Notes under the pieces: generated by a model
What the model saw: the letters and a program-made list of their open reading frames with translations, nothing else
The model's database searches: none
Told to the model about the DNA's origin: nothing
Program-made: the position numbers and the translations under genes
Origin: SZAS-103 sp038216155
GTDB lineage: Bacteria; Pseudomonadota; Gammaproteobacteria; Xanthomonadales; Xanthomonadaceae
Reading direction: 5' to 3'
Assembly: GCA_038216155.1 (NCBI GenBank)
Contig: JBBQQH010000047.1
Span: 1-21,469 of the forward strand
DNA: 21,469 nt
Shown: in pieces, positions 13,597 through 21,469 of the stretch
Numbering within the stretch: the first letter of the stretch is position 1
How the letters are laid out: each line of letters opens with the position of its first letter

Positions 13597-16019
13597 GTGG
13601 CGCTCTCATGAGTGGCGCTTTCGATAGCGGCGCGGGCAACATTTCGCGCGTGCGTCGCGTACTCCGCGTGCTGGAAGCCGCACTCAATGGCGCTCTGACG
13701 CCGATCAGCGCGATCGGACTGCTATTGGGCGCGTTGCTGGTGATGCGCTTATCGCAATTGCCACCATCCTGGCTGGCATGGCTGCTGTGTTTGCTCGGCA
13801 TTACGCTGTGGCTGGGTCTGCGGCGTGCGCGTTGGGTCGGCGCGGCGCTGTTTGGTTTCGGCTGGACGTGCGCGCTGTCGGCACATGCAATGTCGTTGCG
13901 ACTGCCGCCATCACTGGCTGGCGCAACGATCGAGGTCAGCGGCCGCATTGTCGGCTTGCCGCAACGCGACGAATATACGTTGCGCTTCGACTTGCGCGCG
14001 GACGCGACCGGCAACCGACCCGAACTCGCCGGCCGCCTGCTGCATCTGGGTTGGAACGACACCCATCGCGAGCTGGCACCAGGTGAGCGCTGGCGGATGC
14101 CGTTGCGACTCAAGCGACCGCGTGGCACGATCAACCCCGGCGGTTTCGATTTCGAGCGCTGGGCGCTACAACGACGAATTGCAGCGATCGGCTACGTGCA
14201 CGGCGATTCCGCGCAGCGACTGGCACCGGCGTCGGGCGTCGACGCATTGCGCGCGCGCTGGTCGCAAGCGATCACAAAGGCGGCACCATCGACAGGCAGC
14301 CGTTTCGTGCGTGCGCTGGCGTTGGGCGATACGCGTGGGCTCGAGCAACACGATTGGGACGTCTTGCGTGCGATCGGCCTGACCCATCTGGTCGCGATTT
14401 CCGGATTACACGTCGGTATCGTCGCCGGCTTCGGCGCGTGGCTGATGCTCGGCATATACATGCTGTTTCCGCGCTTCGGCTTGCGCCTGCCGCGCCCGCA
14501 GGCACAGGCGATCGGCGCGCTTGCGCTGGCATTGGCTTATGCGGCGCTGGCGGGCTTTGCCTTGCCGACTGTGCGCGCGTTGCTGATGGTGATGGCGGTG
14601 CTGGCGGCGCGACTGTTGCGACGACCCACATCGATGCCGCAATCGCTGGCGCTGGCGCTGGCGGTGATCGTGGTGATGGACCCATTGGCGATCCTCGCGC
14701 CGGGCTTCTGGCTGTCGTTCGCCGGCGTTGCATGGTTGGTGATTTGCTTGCCGGATGCCAACGCAGGCGGTCGTATCCGCGCCTTGTTCGATGCACAGCG
14801 GGTGGCGACGCTGGGTCTTTTGCCGCTGACAATCTGGTTTTTTGGGCAGGCATCACTGATTGCGCCGGTTGCCAATCTGGTCGCAATTCCTTGGGTCACC
14901 CTGGTCGCGGTGCCGCTGTCATTGCTCGGGCTGGTGTTGCAGCTGACGTTTCCAGCCCTCGGCGCGCCAGTGTTGCGGCTGGCGGCATGGACGATGGACG
15001 CGATCTGGCCCGTGCTCGAACGCATCGCAGCCTGGCCCGGCTCGCTGGCGTGGTTGCCGCAACCAAGCGTATTTGTCCTCACGCTTGCTGTATTAGGCGT
15101 GCTCTGGCTGTTGCTGCCGCGCGGAATTCCCGGCAAACCGCTGGCGTTGCTGCTGCTGTTGCCACTGCTGTGGCCGCAACCTGCGCGCGTCGCGACTGGC
15201 GAGGCGCAACTGGCGATGATCGACGTGGGGCAGGGGTTATCGGTGCTGGTGCGCACCCGCTCGCACACGCTGGTGTACGACACCGGCCCATCGTTTCGTG
15301 GCGGGTTGGATCTGGGCGAAGCGGCGGTAGTGCCATCAATGCACGCACTGAATGTGCCGCGTCTGGATGCGCTGGTGATCAGCCACGGCGACAACGATCA
15401 TTTCGGCGGCGCGGATGCGGTGTTGCAGGCGTATCCGACCCAAGTGCGATTTGCGCCGACCGGGATGCCGAAAGGGATTGGTTACGCGCCTTGTCTGATG
15501 GGCTCGCACTGGCAATGGGATGGCGTGCAATTCCAGTTTCTGCATCCGCCGCTGTATTTCCCGTATCTGGGCAATGACAGCAGTTGCGTGCTGCGGATTT
15601 CGACGTCGCAGTGGTCGGCGCTGCTGACTGGCGACATGAGCGAGGTGATTGAGTCGCGCCTCGTGCGCGAGCAGCCGGATCTGATCCGTGCCGATGTGAT
15701 CACGGTGCCGCATCACGGCAGCAAGACCGCGTCTTCGGTCAGTTTCATCAATGCAGTGCAGGCGAAATACGCCTTGATCGGCGTCGGCTACGGCAATCGC
15801 TTTCATCATCCGCGCCTGCCGATCGTGCAACGCTGGCTGGATTCCGGTAGCGAGGTCGAGGATACGGCCAGCGGTGGCATGCTGATGCTGCGACTGGATG
15901 CCTCCGGTGCTCATCTTGTCTCCCGCGCGCGCCAGCAGCAGCGGCGCTTCTGGCAGGATGCGGTGCCGTCATCGGCTAGACTAGCGCAGCAAGCGCAGCT
16001 TGAACCGGACCCGGAGTGA
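13593..16019 (+). CDS. comEC: ComEC/Rec2-family DNA uptake channel
   Basis: The 808-residue protein should pass single-stranded DNA across the inner membrane during natural transformation. Order: an N-terminal membrane pair, a soluble OB-like DUF4131 region (about 105-210), the polytopic Competence domain (about 230-530) with the conserved LTHLVAISGLHVGIVAG, then a metallo-beta-lactamase domain (about 538-790). The last keeps DVGQG, the metal motif HGDNDH (598-603) and VPHHGSK (H707-H708), so a nuclease-type metal site looks intact. GTG 13593 overlaps the lolD stop; ATG 13608 is in frame and equally plausible. The two start codons sit in two near-identical 15-bp repeats. Placement between lol and exb/msbA genes is usual for this group as I recall it. 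Confidence 0.93.
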   Translation: MSGALMSGAFDSGAGNISRVRRVLRVLEAALNGALTPISAIGLLLGALLVMRLSQLPPSWLAWLLCLLGITLWLGLRRARWVGAALFGFGWTCALSAHAMSLRLPPSLAGATIEVSGRIVGLPQRDEYTLRFDLRADATGNRPELAGRLLHLGWNDTHRELAPGERWRMPLRLKRPRGTINPGGFDFERWALQRRIAAIGYVHGDSAQRLAPASGVDALRARWSQAITKAAPSTGSRFVRALALGDTRGLEQHDWDVLRAIGLTHLVAISGLHVGIVAGFGAWLMLGIYMLFPRFGLRLPRPQAQAIGALALALAYAALAGFALPTVRALLMVMAVLAARLLRRPTSMPQSLALALAVIVVMDPLAILAPGFWLSFAGVAWLVICLPDANAGGRIRALFDAQRVATLGLLPLTIWFFGQASLIAPVANLVAIPWVTLVAVPLSLLGLVLQLTFPALGAPVLRLAAWTMDAIWPVLERIAAWPGSLAWLPQPSVFVLTLAVLGVLWLLLPRGIPGKPLALLLLLPLLWPQPARVATGEAQLAMIDVGQGLSVLVRTRSHTLVYDTGPSFRGGLDLGEAAVVPSMHALNVPRLDALVISHGDNDHFGGADAVLQAYPTQVRFAPTGMPKGIGYAPCLMGSHWQWDGVQFQFLHPPLYFPYLGNDSSCVLRISTSQWSALLTGDMSEVIESRLVREQPDLIRADVITVPHHGSKTASSVSFINAVQAKYALIGVGYGNRFHHPRLPIVQRWLDSGSEVEDTASGGMLMLRLDASGAHLVSRARQQQRRFWQDAVPSSARLAQQAQLEPDPE

Positions 16020-16023
16020 GGAA
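16018..16023 (+). promoter_or_regulatory. Ribosome binding site deciding the exbB start
   Basis: GAGGAA overlaps the comEC stop codon (16017-16019) and lies six bases before GTG 16030. It favours that start over in-frame codons further upstream. Confidence 0.6.
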
Positions 16024-16029
16024 CGCAGC

Positions 16030-16725
16030 GTGCTGGAATTTCTGAAAGCGGGTGGCTGGGTGATGTGGCCGATCATTGGCCTGTCGGTGCTGGCCATGGC
16101 GATCGTGATCGAGCGTTTCTGGACGTTGCGCCGCAGCGCCGTATTGCCGCCGGGCCTGGGCAAGGAAGTGCGCGACTGGGCGGCAACGCGCCAGCTCAAT
16201 CCGGCGCATATCGAAGTGTTGCGGCAAAACTCGCCGCTGGGTGAATTGCTGGCCGCAGCGCTGGACGTGCGCAATCGCCCGCGCGATCAAATCAAAGAAC
16301 GCACCGAGGATATCGGTCGCCATGTCGTGCATCGGCTGGAGCGCTTCCTCAACACGCTCGGCACGATTGCAGGCGTCGGCCCGCTGCTCGGCCTGCTGGG
16401 CACGGTGTTCGGCATGATTCGAATGTTCATGGACATCCTAAGTACCGGCGTCGGTGATGCCAACCAATTGGCCGGCGGCATCGGCCAGGCGCTGATCAGC
16501 ACCGCCGCCGGTCTGTGCCTGGCAATTCCGTCGCTGATGTTTTATCGCTACTTGCGCGGGCGCATTGCCGAATACGTGATCGAGATGGAACAACAAGCGA
16601 TGGCGTTGCTGGATACGCTCGATGGCAGCTTGTTTGTGCCCCCGGTAGTGGCACCAGACGAGATTGAAGCGGTTGCCGCGGTGCCGGTCGCGCCCAGGCC
16701 GCGCGTGCGTCGCAGTGCCGGCTGA
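16030..16725 (+). CDS. exbB: ExbB/TolQ/MotA-family proton channel protein
   Basis: The 231-residue inner-membrane protein has three helices (about 10-29, 110-132, 152-174) and the conserved helix motif GTIAGVGPLLGLLGTVFGMI across the second. With the ExbD-like neighbour it should form a proton-driven motor. The C-terminal tail (204-231) is rich in Pro, Val and Arg and looks disordered. The start is GTG 16030 with a good GAGGAA site. No tonB or receptor gene is present, and the pair is embedded before msbA-lpxK-kdsB as in other gammaproteobacteria (for example the Pseudomonas locus), so a role in envelope or LPS processes is as likely as TonB energisation. Confidence 0.88.
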   Translation: MLEFLKAGGWVMWPIIGLSVLAMAIVIERFWTLRRSAVLPPGLGKEVRDWAATRQLNPAHIEVLRQNSPLGELLAAALDVRNRPRDQIKERTEDIGRHVVHRLERFLNTLGTIAGVGPLLGLLGTVFGMIRMFMDILSTGVGDANQLAGGIGQALISTAAGLCLAIPSLMFYRYLRGRIAEYVIEMEQQAMALLDTLDGSLFVPPVVAPDEIEAVAAVPVAPRPRVRRSAG

Positions 16726-16733
16726 AGCAGCGC

Positions 16734-17156
16734 ATGAACCTTGGCTCATCCCGCGCCGACATGGATCCCGAGATCAACCTTGTCTCGCTGATCGACGTGG
16801 TGTTCTGCCTGATCGTGTTCCTGGTGATCACGACCACATTCGATCATCGCAGCGCAATCAAGCTGCGGCTGCCGCAGGCTGGCGCGCCGCCAACCACTGA
16901 GGCCACCGCGCCACTGACCGTCACTATCGATGCCGACGGTCGCTACTACGTCGGCCAGAACGAGGTGCTCAAACACGATCCTGATTCGCTGCGCGCGGCC
17001 ATCAACGCCGCCGCCGGTTCCGATCGCACTCTGCCGGTGGTGCTCAGCGCCGATGCGAAAACGCCGCACCAGTCGGTAGTGACCGCTCTGGAGGCGCTGG
17101 GCGCGCTCGGGTTCGAGAAGGTCTCGATCGCGACCACGCCAGCCAAGCAGCCGTGA
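16734..17156 (+). CDS. exbD: ExbD/TolR-family protein
   Basis: The 140-residue protein has a short cytoplasmic tail, one transmembrane helix (about 16-36) and a periplasmic domain. D21 at the start of the helix (LIDVVFCLIVFLVI) is the proton-carrying aspartate of the family. The MDPEINLVSLIDVVF opening is typical. The start is ATG 16734, eight bases after exbB; ATG 16761 (at MDPEIN) is possible but would leave almost no N-terminal tail. The stop overlaps the msbA GTG by four bases, so translation is likely coupled. Confidence 0.9.
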   Translation: MNLGSSRADMDPEINLVSLIDVVFCLIVFLVITTTFDHRSAIKLRLPQAGAPPTTEATAPLTVTIDADGRYYVGQNEVLKHDPDSLRAAINAAAGSDRTLPVVLSADAKTPHQSVVTALEALGALGFEKVSIATTPAKQP

Positions 17157-18973
17157 CCGAAGCAACGAAACCTGCGACCGCGCCGGTCGGCACCAACACT
17201 TCCCCTGCCGAGACAGGCAAGTCCCTCGAAGAGCTGAGTCCGTGGAAAACCTACAGGCGCCTGCTCGGCTATGCACGCCCGTACTGGCCACTGCTGGCGG
17301 CAGCCGGTGTCGGCATGCTGATCGAAGCAACGGCCGCAGCCGCGTTTGCTGGCCTGATGAAGCCGCTGGTCAACCAAACCTTCATTGCCAAAAATCGCGA
17401 CCTCGGCCTGGTGTTGCCGCTCGCGATCATCGGCATCTTTGTGTTGCGCGGGCTGGCCACGCTCACCACTGATTATGGAATGTCACGCGCCGGCCGCAGC
17501 ATCATCCGTGACCTGCGCGTGGAGTTGCTGGGCAAGTATTTGCGCCTATCGAGCGCTGTGTTCGATGCAATCCCGGTGCCCAAGCTGGTGTCGCGGCTGA
17601 ACTACGACACCGAACTGGTGGCGCAGGCCAGTACCGAAGCGCTGAAGATCATGATTACCGACAGCCTGATCATTATCGCCTCGGTGTCAGTGATGGTCTG
17701 GAACAGCGCCAAGGTCACGCTGGCAGTAGTGATCATGGCGCCGGCGATCGGCGGCATCATCGCCTTGGTCAGCAAGCGCTACCGGCGGCTGAATCGCAAC
17801 ATCCAGGACGGCATTGCCAACATGGCGCAAAGCGCCGAACAAACCCTCGCAGGCCAGCAGGAAGTGCGCATCTACGGCGCGCAGCAATCCGAGTTGCAGC
17901 GCTACAACACGATGGCTGATCGCAACTTGCGGCTGAACCTGAAGGTCGAATTCACTCGCGGCCTGTCGTCGTCCACAGTGCAAATGATCGGTGCAACGGC
18001 GCTGGCGTTGATCGTTTACCTGTCCGGCCGCGAGGCGATTGCCGGACGCCTGGATGCCGGCCAGTTTGTCTCGCTGATGATCGCGACGATGACGCTGATT
18101 CCCTCGCTGCGGCGGGTGGCGAACGTTCAAGGCGCGATCCAGCGCGGCGTCTCTGCATCGGACACGATCTTTCGTATCCTCGATGGCGTCGAGGAAGTCG
18201 ACACCGGTACCCGCACCCTGACGCGCACGCGCGGTGAACTGGAATTTCGCGACGTCACCGTGCGCTATCCCGGCCAGCTGCAGCCGGCGCTGAGTCAGCT
18301 GAGCTTTCGCGCGCGGCCGGGCACGGTCACCGCAATAGTGGGGCGCTCGGGCAGTGGCAAGTCGACTTTGGTCAGCCTGCTGCCACGCTTCTATGAACCG
18401 GAGTCGGGCGAGGTGCTGCTCGACGGAGTATCGCTGTCGGATTACAAGCTGTCGGAGCTGCGTCATCAGATCGCCTACGTCGGCCAGCGCGTGATGCTGT
18501 TCGACGACAGTGTCAGCGCCAACATCGGTTATGGCGTCGATGCTCCGGATGCGCAGCGCGTGCGAGCCGCGGCCGACACTGCGAACGCCACCGAGTTCAT
18601 CCAGAAGCTGCCCGATGCCTTTGCTGCCCACATCGGCGAACGTGGCGGGCGATTGTCCGGCGGGCAGCGCCAGCGGCTGGCGATCGCGCGCGCGGTGTAC
18701 AAGGATGCGCCGCTGCTGATCCTCGACGAGGCCACCGCCGCGCTCGACGCCGAATCCGAACGGCTGGTGCAGGATGCCCTTGATCACCTGATCGCCGATC
18801 GCACCACGCTGGTGATCGCGCATCGGCTGGCGACGATCGAACACGCCGATCATGTGCTGGTGCTGGATCACGGGCGGTTGGTGGAGCAGGGCACGCACGC
18901 CGAATTGATGGCGCTTGGCGGGCTTTATTCGCATCTGCATCGCATGCAGTTTCGCGAGCCAGATGTCGGATGA
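17153..18973 (+). CDS. msbA: Lipid A export ATP-binding/permease protein MsbA
   Basis: The 606-residue half-transporter should flip lipid A-core across the inner membrane as a homodimer. The transmembrane domain spans about 35-335 with six helices. The nucleotide-binding domain has Walker A GRSGSGKST (397-405), Q-loop Q445, signature LSGGQRQR (501-508), Walker B LLILDEAT (521-528) and switch histidine H557. The N-terminus is about 20 residues longer than E. coli MsbA and polar, ahead of SPWKTYRRLL. GTG 17153 overlaps exbD. The following lpxK and kdsB genes support the lipid A assignment over other exporters of the same family. Confidence 0.93.
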   Translation: MTEATKPATAPVGTNTSPAETGKSLEELSPWKTYRRLLGYARPYWPLLAAAGVGMLIEATAAAAFAGLMKPLVNQTFIAKNRDLGLVLPLAIIGIFVLRGLATLTTDYGMSRAGRSIIRDLRVELLGKYLRLSSAVFDAIPVPKLVSRLNYDTELVAQASTEALKIMITDSLIIIASVSVMVWNSAKVTLAVVIMAPAIGGIIALVSKRYRRLNRNIQDGIANMAQSAEQTLAGQQEVRIYGAQQSELQRYNTMADRNLRLNLKVEFTRGLSSSTVQMIGATALALIVYLSGREAIAGRLDAGQFVSLMIATMTLIPSLRRVANVQGAIQRGVSASDTIFRILDGVEEVDTGTRTLTRTRGELEFRDVTVRYPGQLQPALSQLSFRARPGTVTAIVGRSGSGKSTLVSLLPRFYEPESGEVLLDGVSLSDYKLSELRHQIAYVGQRVMLFDDSVSANIGYGVDAPDAQRVRAAADTANATEFIQKLPDAFAAHIGERGGRLSGGQRQRLAIARAVYKDAPLLILDEATAALDAESERLVQDALDHLIADRTTLVIAHRLATIEHADHVLVLDHGRLVEQGTHAELMALGGLYSHLHRMQFREPDVG

Positions 18974-18988
18974 ATGCAGCGATCACGC

Positions 18989-18992
18989 GAGG
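18989..18992 (+). promoter_or_regulatory. Ribosome binding site deciding the lpxK start
   Basis: GAGG lies six bases before ATG 18999. The other candidates, ATG 18963 inside msbA and ATG 19014, lack a comparable site. Confidence 0.5.
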
Positions 18993-18998
18993 CAGTCG

Positions 18999-20039
18999 AT
19001 GCGACGCGCCAGCATGAAGTCGCGACTCGAACACTGGTTGCTGCAACGCTGGTACGGCGGCGTTGAGCCTGGTCTTGGTCTGCGCTTGCTCGCTGCGATC
19101 TACGGATTTGTAGTCGGATTGCGGCAAACGGCATATCGCCAAGGTTGGCTGCGCACGCATCGGATTAGCGTGCCAGTCGTTGTGGTCGGCAATCGCACTG
19201 TCGGCGGTAGCGGCAAGACGCCGCTGGTGATTGCGCTGGTTGAACATCTCCGGGCGAACGGCTGGAAGCCGGGGGTGGTCAGTCGCGGCTATGGCCGATC
19301 CTCGCGCGGTCAGCGAGTGGTTGACGCGTCGACTAGGCCAGACGAAGGTGGCGACGAGCCGGTGCTGATCGCGCGGCGCTGCAATGTGCCGGTAGTCGTG
19401 CATGCCGACCGCGTCGCCGCTGCGCGCAAATTGATCGAACTCGGTTGCGACGTCGTGGTCGCCGACGATGGCTTGCAGCACTATCGACTGCAGCGTGATT
19501 TCGAGATTGAAGTGGTCGAGGCTGGGCGTCGTTACGGCAATGAGTTTCTATTGCCAGCCGGGCCGTTGCGCGAACCGCTTGGCGATCAATTGTTCACGTG
19601 CTCGCGCATGCAGGTCCGCAACGGAACGGACGCGCGCCCGCTTGATTGGCCGGACGGTGTCGCCGGCTATCATTTCTATTTGATCGGCGACTCGCTGGTA
19701 AATTGCGAGAACCGCAGCGAGCCGCTGTCGAGCTGGCACGGTCGGCGGGTACATGCGGTCGCAGGCATCGGCCATCCGCAGCGGTTCTTCGACAGTTTGC
19801 GTCTGCATGGATTGGATCCAGTGCCGCATGCATTCCCTGACCACCACGTCTACACTGCCGATGATCTTCAATTTGATGAGCCATTGCCAATCGTGATGAC
19901 CGAAAAGGACTGGGTAAAATGCACATCATTCCTGCCGGCCGATGCGTGGATGCTGCCGGTGCAGGCGGAATGCAGCGATGGCCTGCTGACGGCATTCCTC
20001 ACTCAGTTTGAAGACGCGACAGGACACCATCGTGGCTGA
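18999..20039 (+). CDS. lpxK: Tetraacyldisaccharide 4'-kinase
   Basis: The 346-residue enzyme phosphorylates the 4' position of the lipid A disaccharide at the inner membrane. The P-loop reads GGSGKT (69-74) after VVVVGNRTV, SRGYGR follows at 95-100, and DDGLQH (156-161) holds the catalytic aspartate and histidine seen in LpxK structures. A hydrophobic amphipathic N-terminal helix (about 27-42) fits membrane attachment. ATG 18999 is chosen by its ribosome site; ATG 19014 would remove five residues. The gene lies 25 bp after msbA and overlaps kdsB by eight bases. The small Trm112-type gene that sits between lpxK and kdsB in Pseudomonas is absent here. Confidence 0.95.
   Translation: MRRASMKSRLEHWLLQRWYGGVEPGLGLRLLAAIYGFVVGLRQTAYRQGWLRTHRISVPVVVVGNRTVGGSGKTPLVIALVEHLRANGWKPGVVSRGYGRSSRGQRVVDASTRPDEGGDEPVLIARRCNVPVVVHADRVAAARKLIELGCDVVVADDGLQHYRLQRDFEIEVVEAGRRYGNEFLLPAGPLREPLGDQLFTCSRMQVRNGTDARPLDWPDGVAGYHFYLIGDSLVNCENRSEPLSSWHGRRVHAVAGIGHPQRFFDSLRLHGLDPVPHAFPDHHVYTADDLQFDEPLPIVMTEKDWVKCTSFLPADAWMLPVQAECSDGLLTAFLTQFEDATGHHRG
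20021..20024 (+). promoter_or_regulatory. Ribosome binding site deciding the kdsB start
   Basis: AGGA, inside the end of lpxK and seven bases before GTG 20032, supports that start. The only upstream in-frame ATG (20008) would add residues unlike the family. Confidence 0.5.
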
Positions 20040-20814
20040 TCTCGACTTCATCGTCGCAATCCCCGCGCGCATGGCTGCATCGCGCCTTCCCGGCAAGCCT
20101 CTGCGCCTTTTGGGCGGCGAACCGATGATCCTGCATGTGGCGCGTCGTGCGCTGGAGGCCGGCGCCAGCGATGTGGTCGTGGCCACCGATGACGCACGCA
20201 TTGCCGAAACGCTGTGGCAAACGCCGGTGCGTGTGTGCATGACCGGGACGCACCACGCTTCCGGCAGCGATCGCCTGGCCGAATGTGCTGAACAATTGGG
20301 CTGGCATGAGGCGCAAATCGTCGTCAATCTGCAAGGCGACGAGCCGTTCGCGCCGCCGGAAGGGATTCGGGCAGTAGCAGCCTGTCTCGCGCAAACCGAC
20401 GCGCCGATGGCAACGCTCGGAAGCCGCATCGAGCATGCCGATGAATTGTTCGATCCCAATGTGGTGAAACTGGTGCGCGCCGGCAACGGTGATGCGCTGT
20501 ATTTCAGTCGCGCGCCGATCCCGTGGGATCGTGATGCGTTCGCGCGTGACCGCTTGACAATGCCCCACGGCGAATTCGTCCGTCATATCGGCATCTATGC
20601 CTATCGCGCCGGATTTCTGCGCCGCTTTGCTTTGCTGCCGGGCGGGCGGCTGGAGCGGATCGAGTCGTTGGAACAACTCCGTGTGCTGGAAGCGGGTGTG
20701 CGCATCGCGGTCGCGATTACCCCGGTCCCTTTCCCCCCTGGCGTGGATACCGAAGCGGATCTTGCACGCGCCGAGGCGTGTCTCACCGCGCTGTCCGCTG
20801 GACAGCACGCATGA
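20032..20814 (+). CDS. kdsB: 3-deoxy-manno-octulosonate cytidylyltransferase
   Basis: The 260-residue cytosolic enzyme makes CMP-Kdo from CTP and Kdo, the activated sugar for the LPS inner core. Motifs are intact: the CTP-binding IPARMAASRLPGKPL (10-24), the aspartate pair in VATDD (53-54), THHASGSDR (73-81), and NLQGDEP (99-105). PHGEFVRHIGIYAYR is the conserved Kdo-site region. GTG 20032 overlaps the lpxK stop by eight bases. A five-codon reading frame bridges its stop and the next gene. Confidence 0.95.
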   Translation: MADLDFIVAIPARMAASRLPGKPLRLLGGEPMILHVARRALEAGASDVVVATDDARIAETLWQTPVRVCMTGTHHASGSDRLAECAEQLGWHEAQIVVNLQGDEPFAPPEGIRAVAACLAQTDAPMATLGSRIEHADELFDPNVVKLVRAGNGDALYFSRAPIPWDRDAFARDRLTMPHGEFVRHIGIYAYRAGFLRRFALLPGGRLERIESLEQLRVLEAGVRIAVAITPVPFPPGVDTEADLARAEACLTALSAGQHA

Positions 20815-20828
20815 GCTCGATCGCATGA
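20811..20828 (+). other. Five-codon ORF bridging kdsB and the phosphatase gene
   Basis: ATG 20811 overlaps the kdsB stop (ATGA), encodes MSSIA, and its own stop at 20826-20828 overlaps the ATG of the phosphatase gene at 20825 (ATGA again). It is too small to be a gene. It could pass terminating ribosomes on, or be the trace of a duplicated GCATGAG start site. Confidence 0.4.
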
Positions 20829-21304
20829 GTGCCATACGCAGCGTGTTGCTGGTATGCACCGGCAACATCTGCCGCTCGCCGATGGCCGAAGGGCTGCTGC
20901 GGCAGCACCTTGCCGCCAGCAGTCTGGCTGGACGCATCCGTCTGGATTCGGCCGGCACCGGCAGTTGGCATGCCGGATCCGCGCCCGATCCGCGCGCGAT
21001 CCAAACCTGCAAACAGCACGATCTGGCTATCGACGGATTGCGCGCACGCGTGATCTGCAAGCAGGACTTCCGCGGCTTCGACCTGATCCTGTGCGCCGAT
21101 CGCGACAACATGGAAATCCTCGCCGTCAGGCGCCCGCGCGATGCCACGGCCGAGGTAGCGCTGCTGCTGGAATGGGCTGGAATGGCGCCGCCGTCGGAGG
21201 TGCCTGACCCCTACACCGGCGATCTGTCGGATTTTGCGCGGGTCCATGCCATGCTGGACTGTGCCGCCGCCCAAATCGTCGCTCGCCTGCAAGCCACGGC
21301 ATAA
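20825..21304 (+). CDS. Low-molecular-weight protein tyrosine phosphatase
   Basis: The 159-residue cytosolic phosphatase has the P-loop CTGNICRS (11-18), with nucleophile C11 and R17, and the general-acid aspartate D128 in DPYTGD. The fold landmarks SAGTGSWHAG (42-51) and DLILCADRDN (86-95) are present and length is normal. Relatives (Wzb/Etp/PtpA) often oppose tyrosine kinases that control capsule or exopolysaccharide export. No such kinase is in the window, and its place at the end of the lipid A/Kdo cluster matches the Pseudomonas order kdsB-ptpA, so an envelope role is plausible. ATG 20825 is the only start giving a proper N-terminus. Confidence 0.93.
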   Translation: MSAIRSVLLVCTGNICRSPMAEGLLRQHLAASSLAGRIRLDSAGTGSWHAGSAPDPRAIQTCKQHDLAIDGLRARVICKQDFRGFDLILCADRDNMEILAVRRPRDATAEVALLLEWAGMAPPSEVPDPYTGDLSDFARVHAMLDCAAAQIVARLQATA

Positions 21305-21407
21305 TAGGTCAGAGTGCGTCGCCTGCTGGCCGAATGGCCTGCGTCGATGCGTTAGCCTGTAGCAGTCGTTTGGATGTGCCATCCGCCAGAGATTGGATCC
21401 GGAAACC

Positions 21408-21469
21408 ATGCGAAACGAGCCAGCACCCGAATTTTCGTCAAAGCTTGAATGGGTCAATAGCGCGCCGGT
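21408..21469 (+). CDS. Start of a possible redoxin/thioredoxin-like protein (cut by window end)
   Basis: Only about 20 codons are visible, from ATG 21408: MRNEPAPEFSSKLEWVNSAP. The APEF...LEWVN pattern resembles the opening of periplasmic thioredoxin-like or NHL/redoxin proteins, but this is too short to be sure. A GGAA lies just before the ATG. The 103-bp gap before it (21305-21407) holds no recognisable gene or terminator and may carry a promoter. In Pseudomonas murB follows here; this opening does not look like MurB. Confidence 0.4.
   Translation, partial: MRNEPAPEFSSKLEWVNSAP

Noticed and set aside
14354..15577. 407-codon + strand frame inside comEC
   Set aside because: It is an out-of-frame Ala/Gly/Arg-rich shadow; the ComEC frame shows all expected domains.
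19999..21147. 382-codon - strand frame opposite kdsB and the phosphatase gene
   Set aside because: Both + strand genes have intact catalytic motifs; the antisense frame has none.

Overview
The window is a GC-rich (around 60 % by eye), densely packed chromosomal segment from a gammaproteobacterium. The gene content and order (sdhCDAB, sdhE, a ygfX-like gene, lolC/E, lolD, comEC, exbB, exbD, msbA, lpxK, kdsB, low-molecular-weight phosphatase) together with the SdhB and GcdH sequences suggest the order Lysobacterales (Xanthomonadales), perhaps Rhodanobacteraceae. That placement is made from memory of these families, not from a search. I see no tRNA, rRNA, CRISPR array, transposase or phage gene.

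Layout. (1) 1-225 is non-coding and dominated by a long perfect-looking hairpin (50-120). (2) 226-4429 holds catabolic genes on the + strand: glutaryl-CoA dehydrogenase, a glutathione S-transferase family protein, and a single-chain fused alpha+beta E1 2-oxoacid dehydrogenase without E2 or E3 beside it. (3) 4486-5796 carries a class III nucleotidyl cyclase fused to an FHA domain, probably read from a leaderless promoter, followed by a small unrecognised lipoprotein whose start is preceded by three copies of a 7-bp repeat. (4) 5797-5898 is a short convergent intergenic region with a dRS3-like dispersed repeat. (5) 5899-6858 on the - strand is ygfZ, the only well supported - strand gene. (6) 6886-11618 is a respiratory complex II block: a small SDHAF4/DUF1674 protein, sdhC, sdhD, sdhA, sdhB, sdhE and a ygfX-like membrane protein. 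(7) 11622-21304 is a compact envelope-biogenesis operon: lipoprotein release (LolC/E, LolD), DNA uptake (ComEC), an ExbB/ExbD pair, lipid A transport and synthesis (MsbA, LpxK), Kdo activation (KdsB) and a low-molecular-weight protein tyrosine phosphatase. (8) 21408-21469 is the start of a possible redoxin-like gene cut by the window edge.

How the parts work together. The sdh block encodes the four succinate dehydrogenase subunits plus two separate assembly factors for the flavoprotein (SdhE for FAD attachment, SDHAF4 for the flavinylated subunit), with the Fe-S/folate protein YgfZ divergent from it by under 30 bp. From sdhE to the phosphatase, eleven same-strand genes follow one another with gaps of 25 bp or less and several stop/start overlaps, so complex II maturation and outer-membrane building may share transcripts.

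I did not find an unmistakably new system. The most worthwhile leads are the complex II assembly island with SDHAF4, the FHA-cyclase/lipoprotein pair with its heptamer repeat, a 17-residue insertion in SdhB next to the [2Fe-2S] site, the five-codon ORF bridging kdsB and the phosphatase gene, and the orphan fused E1 enzyme.
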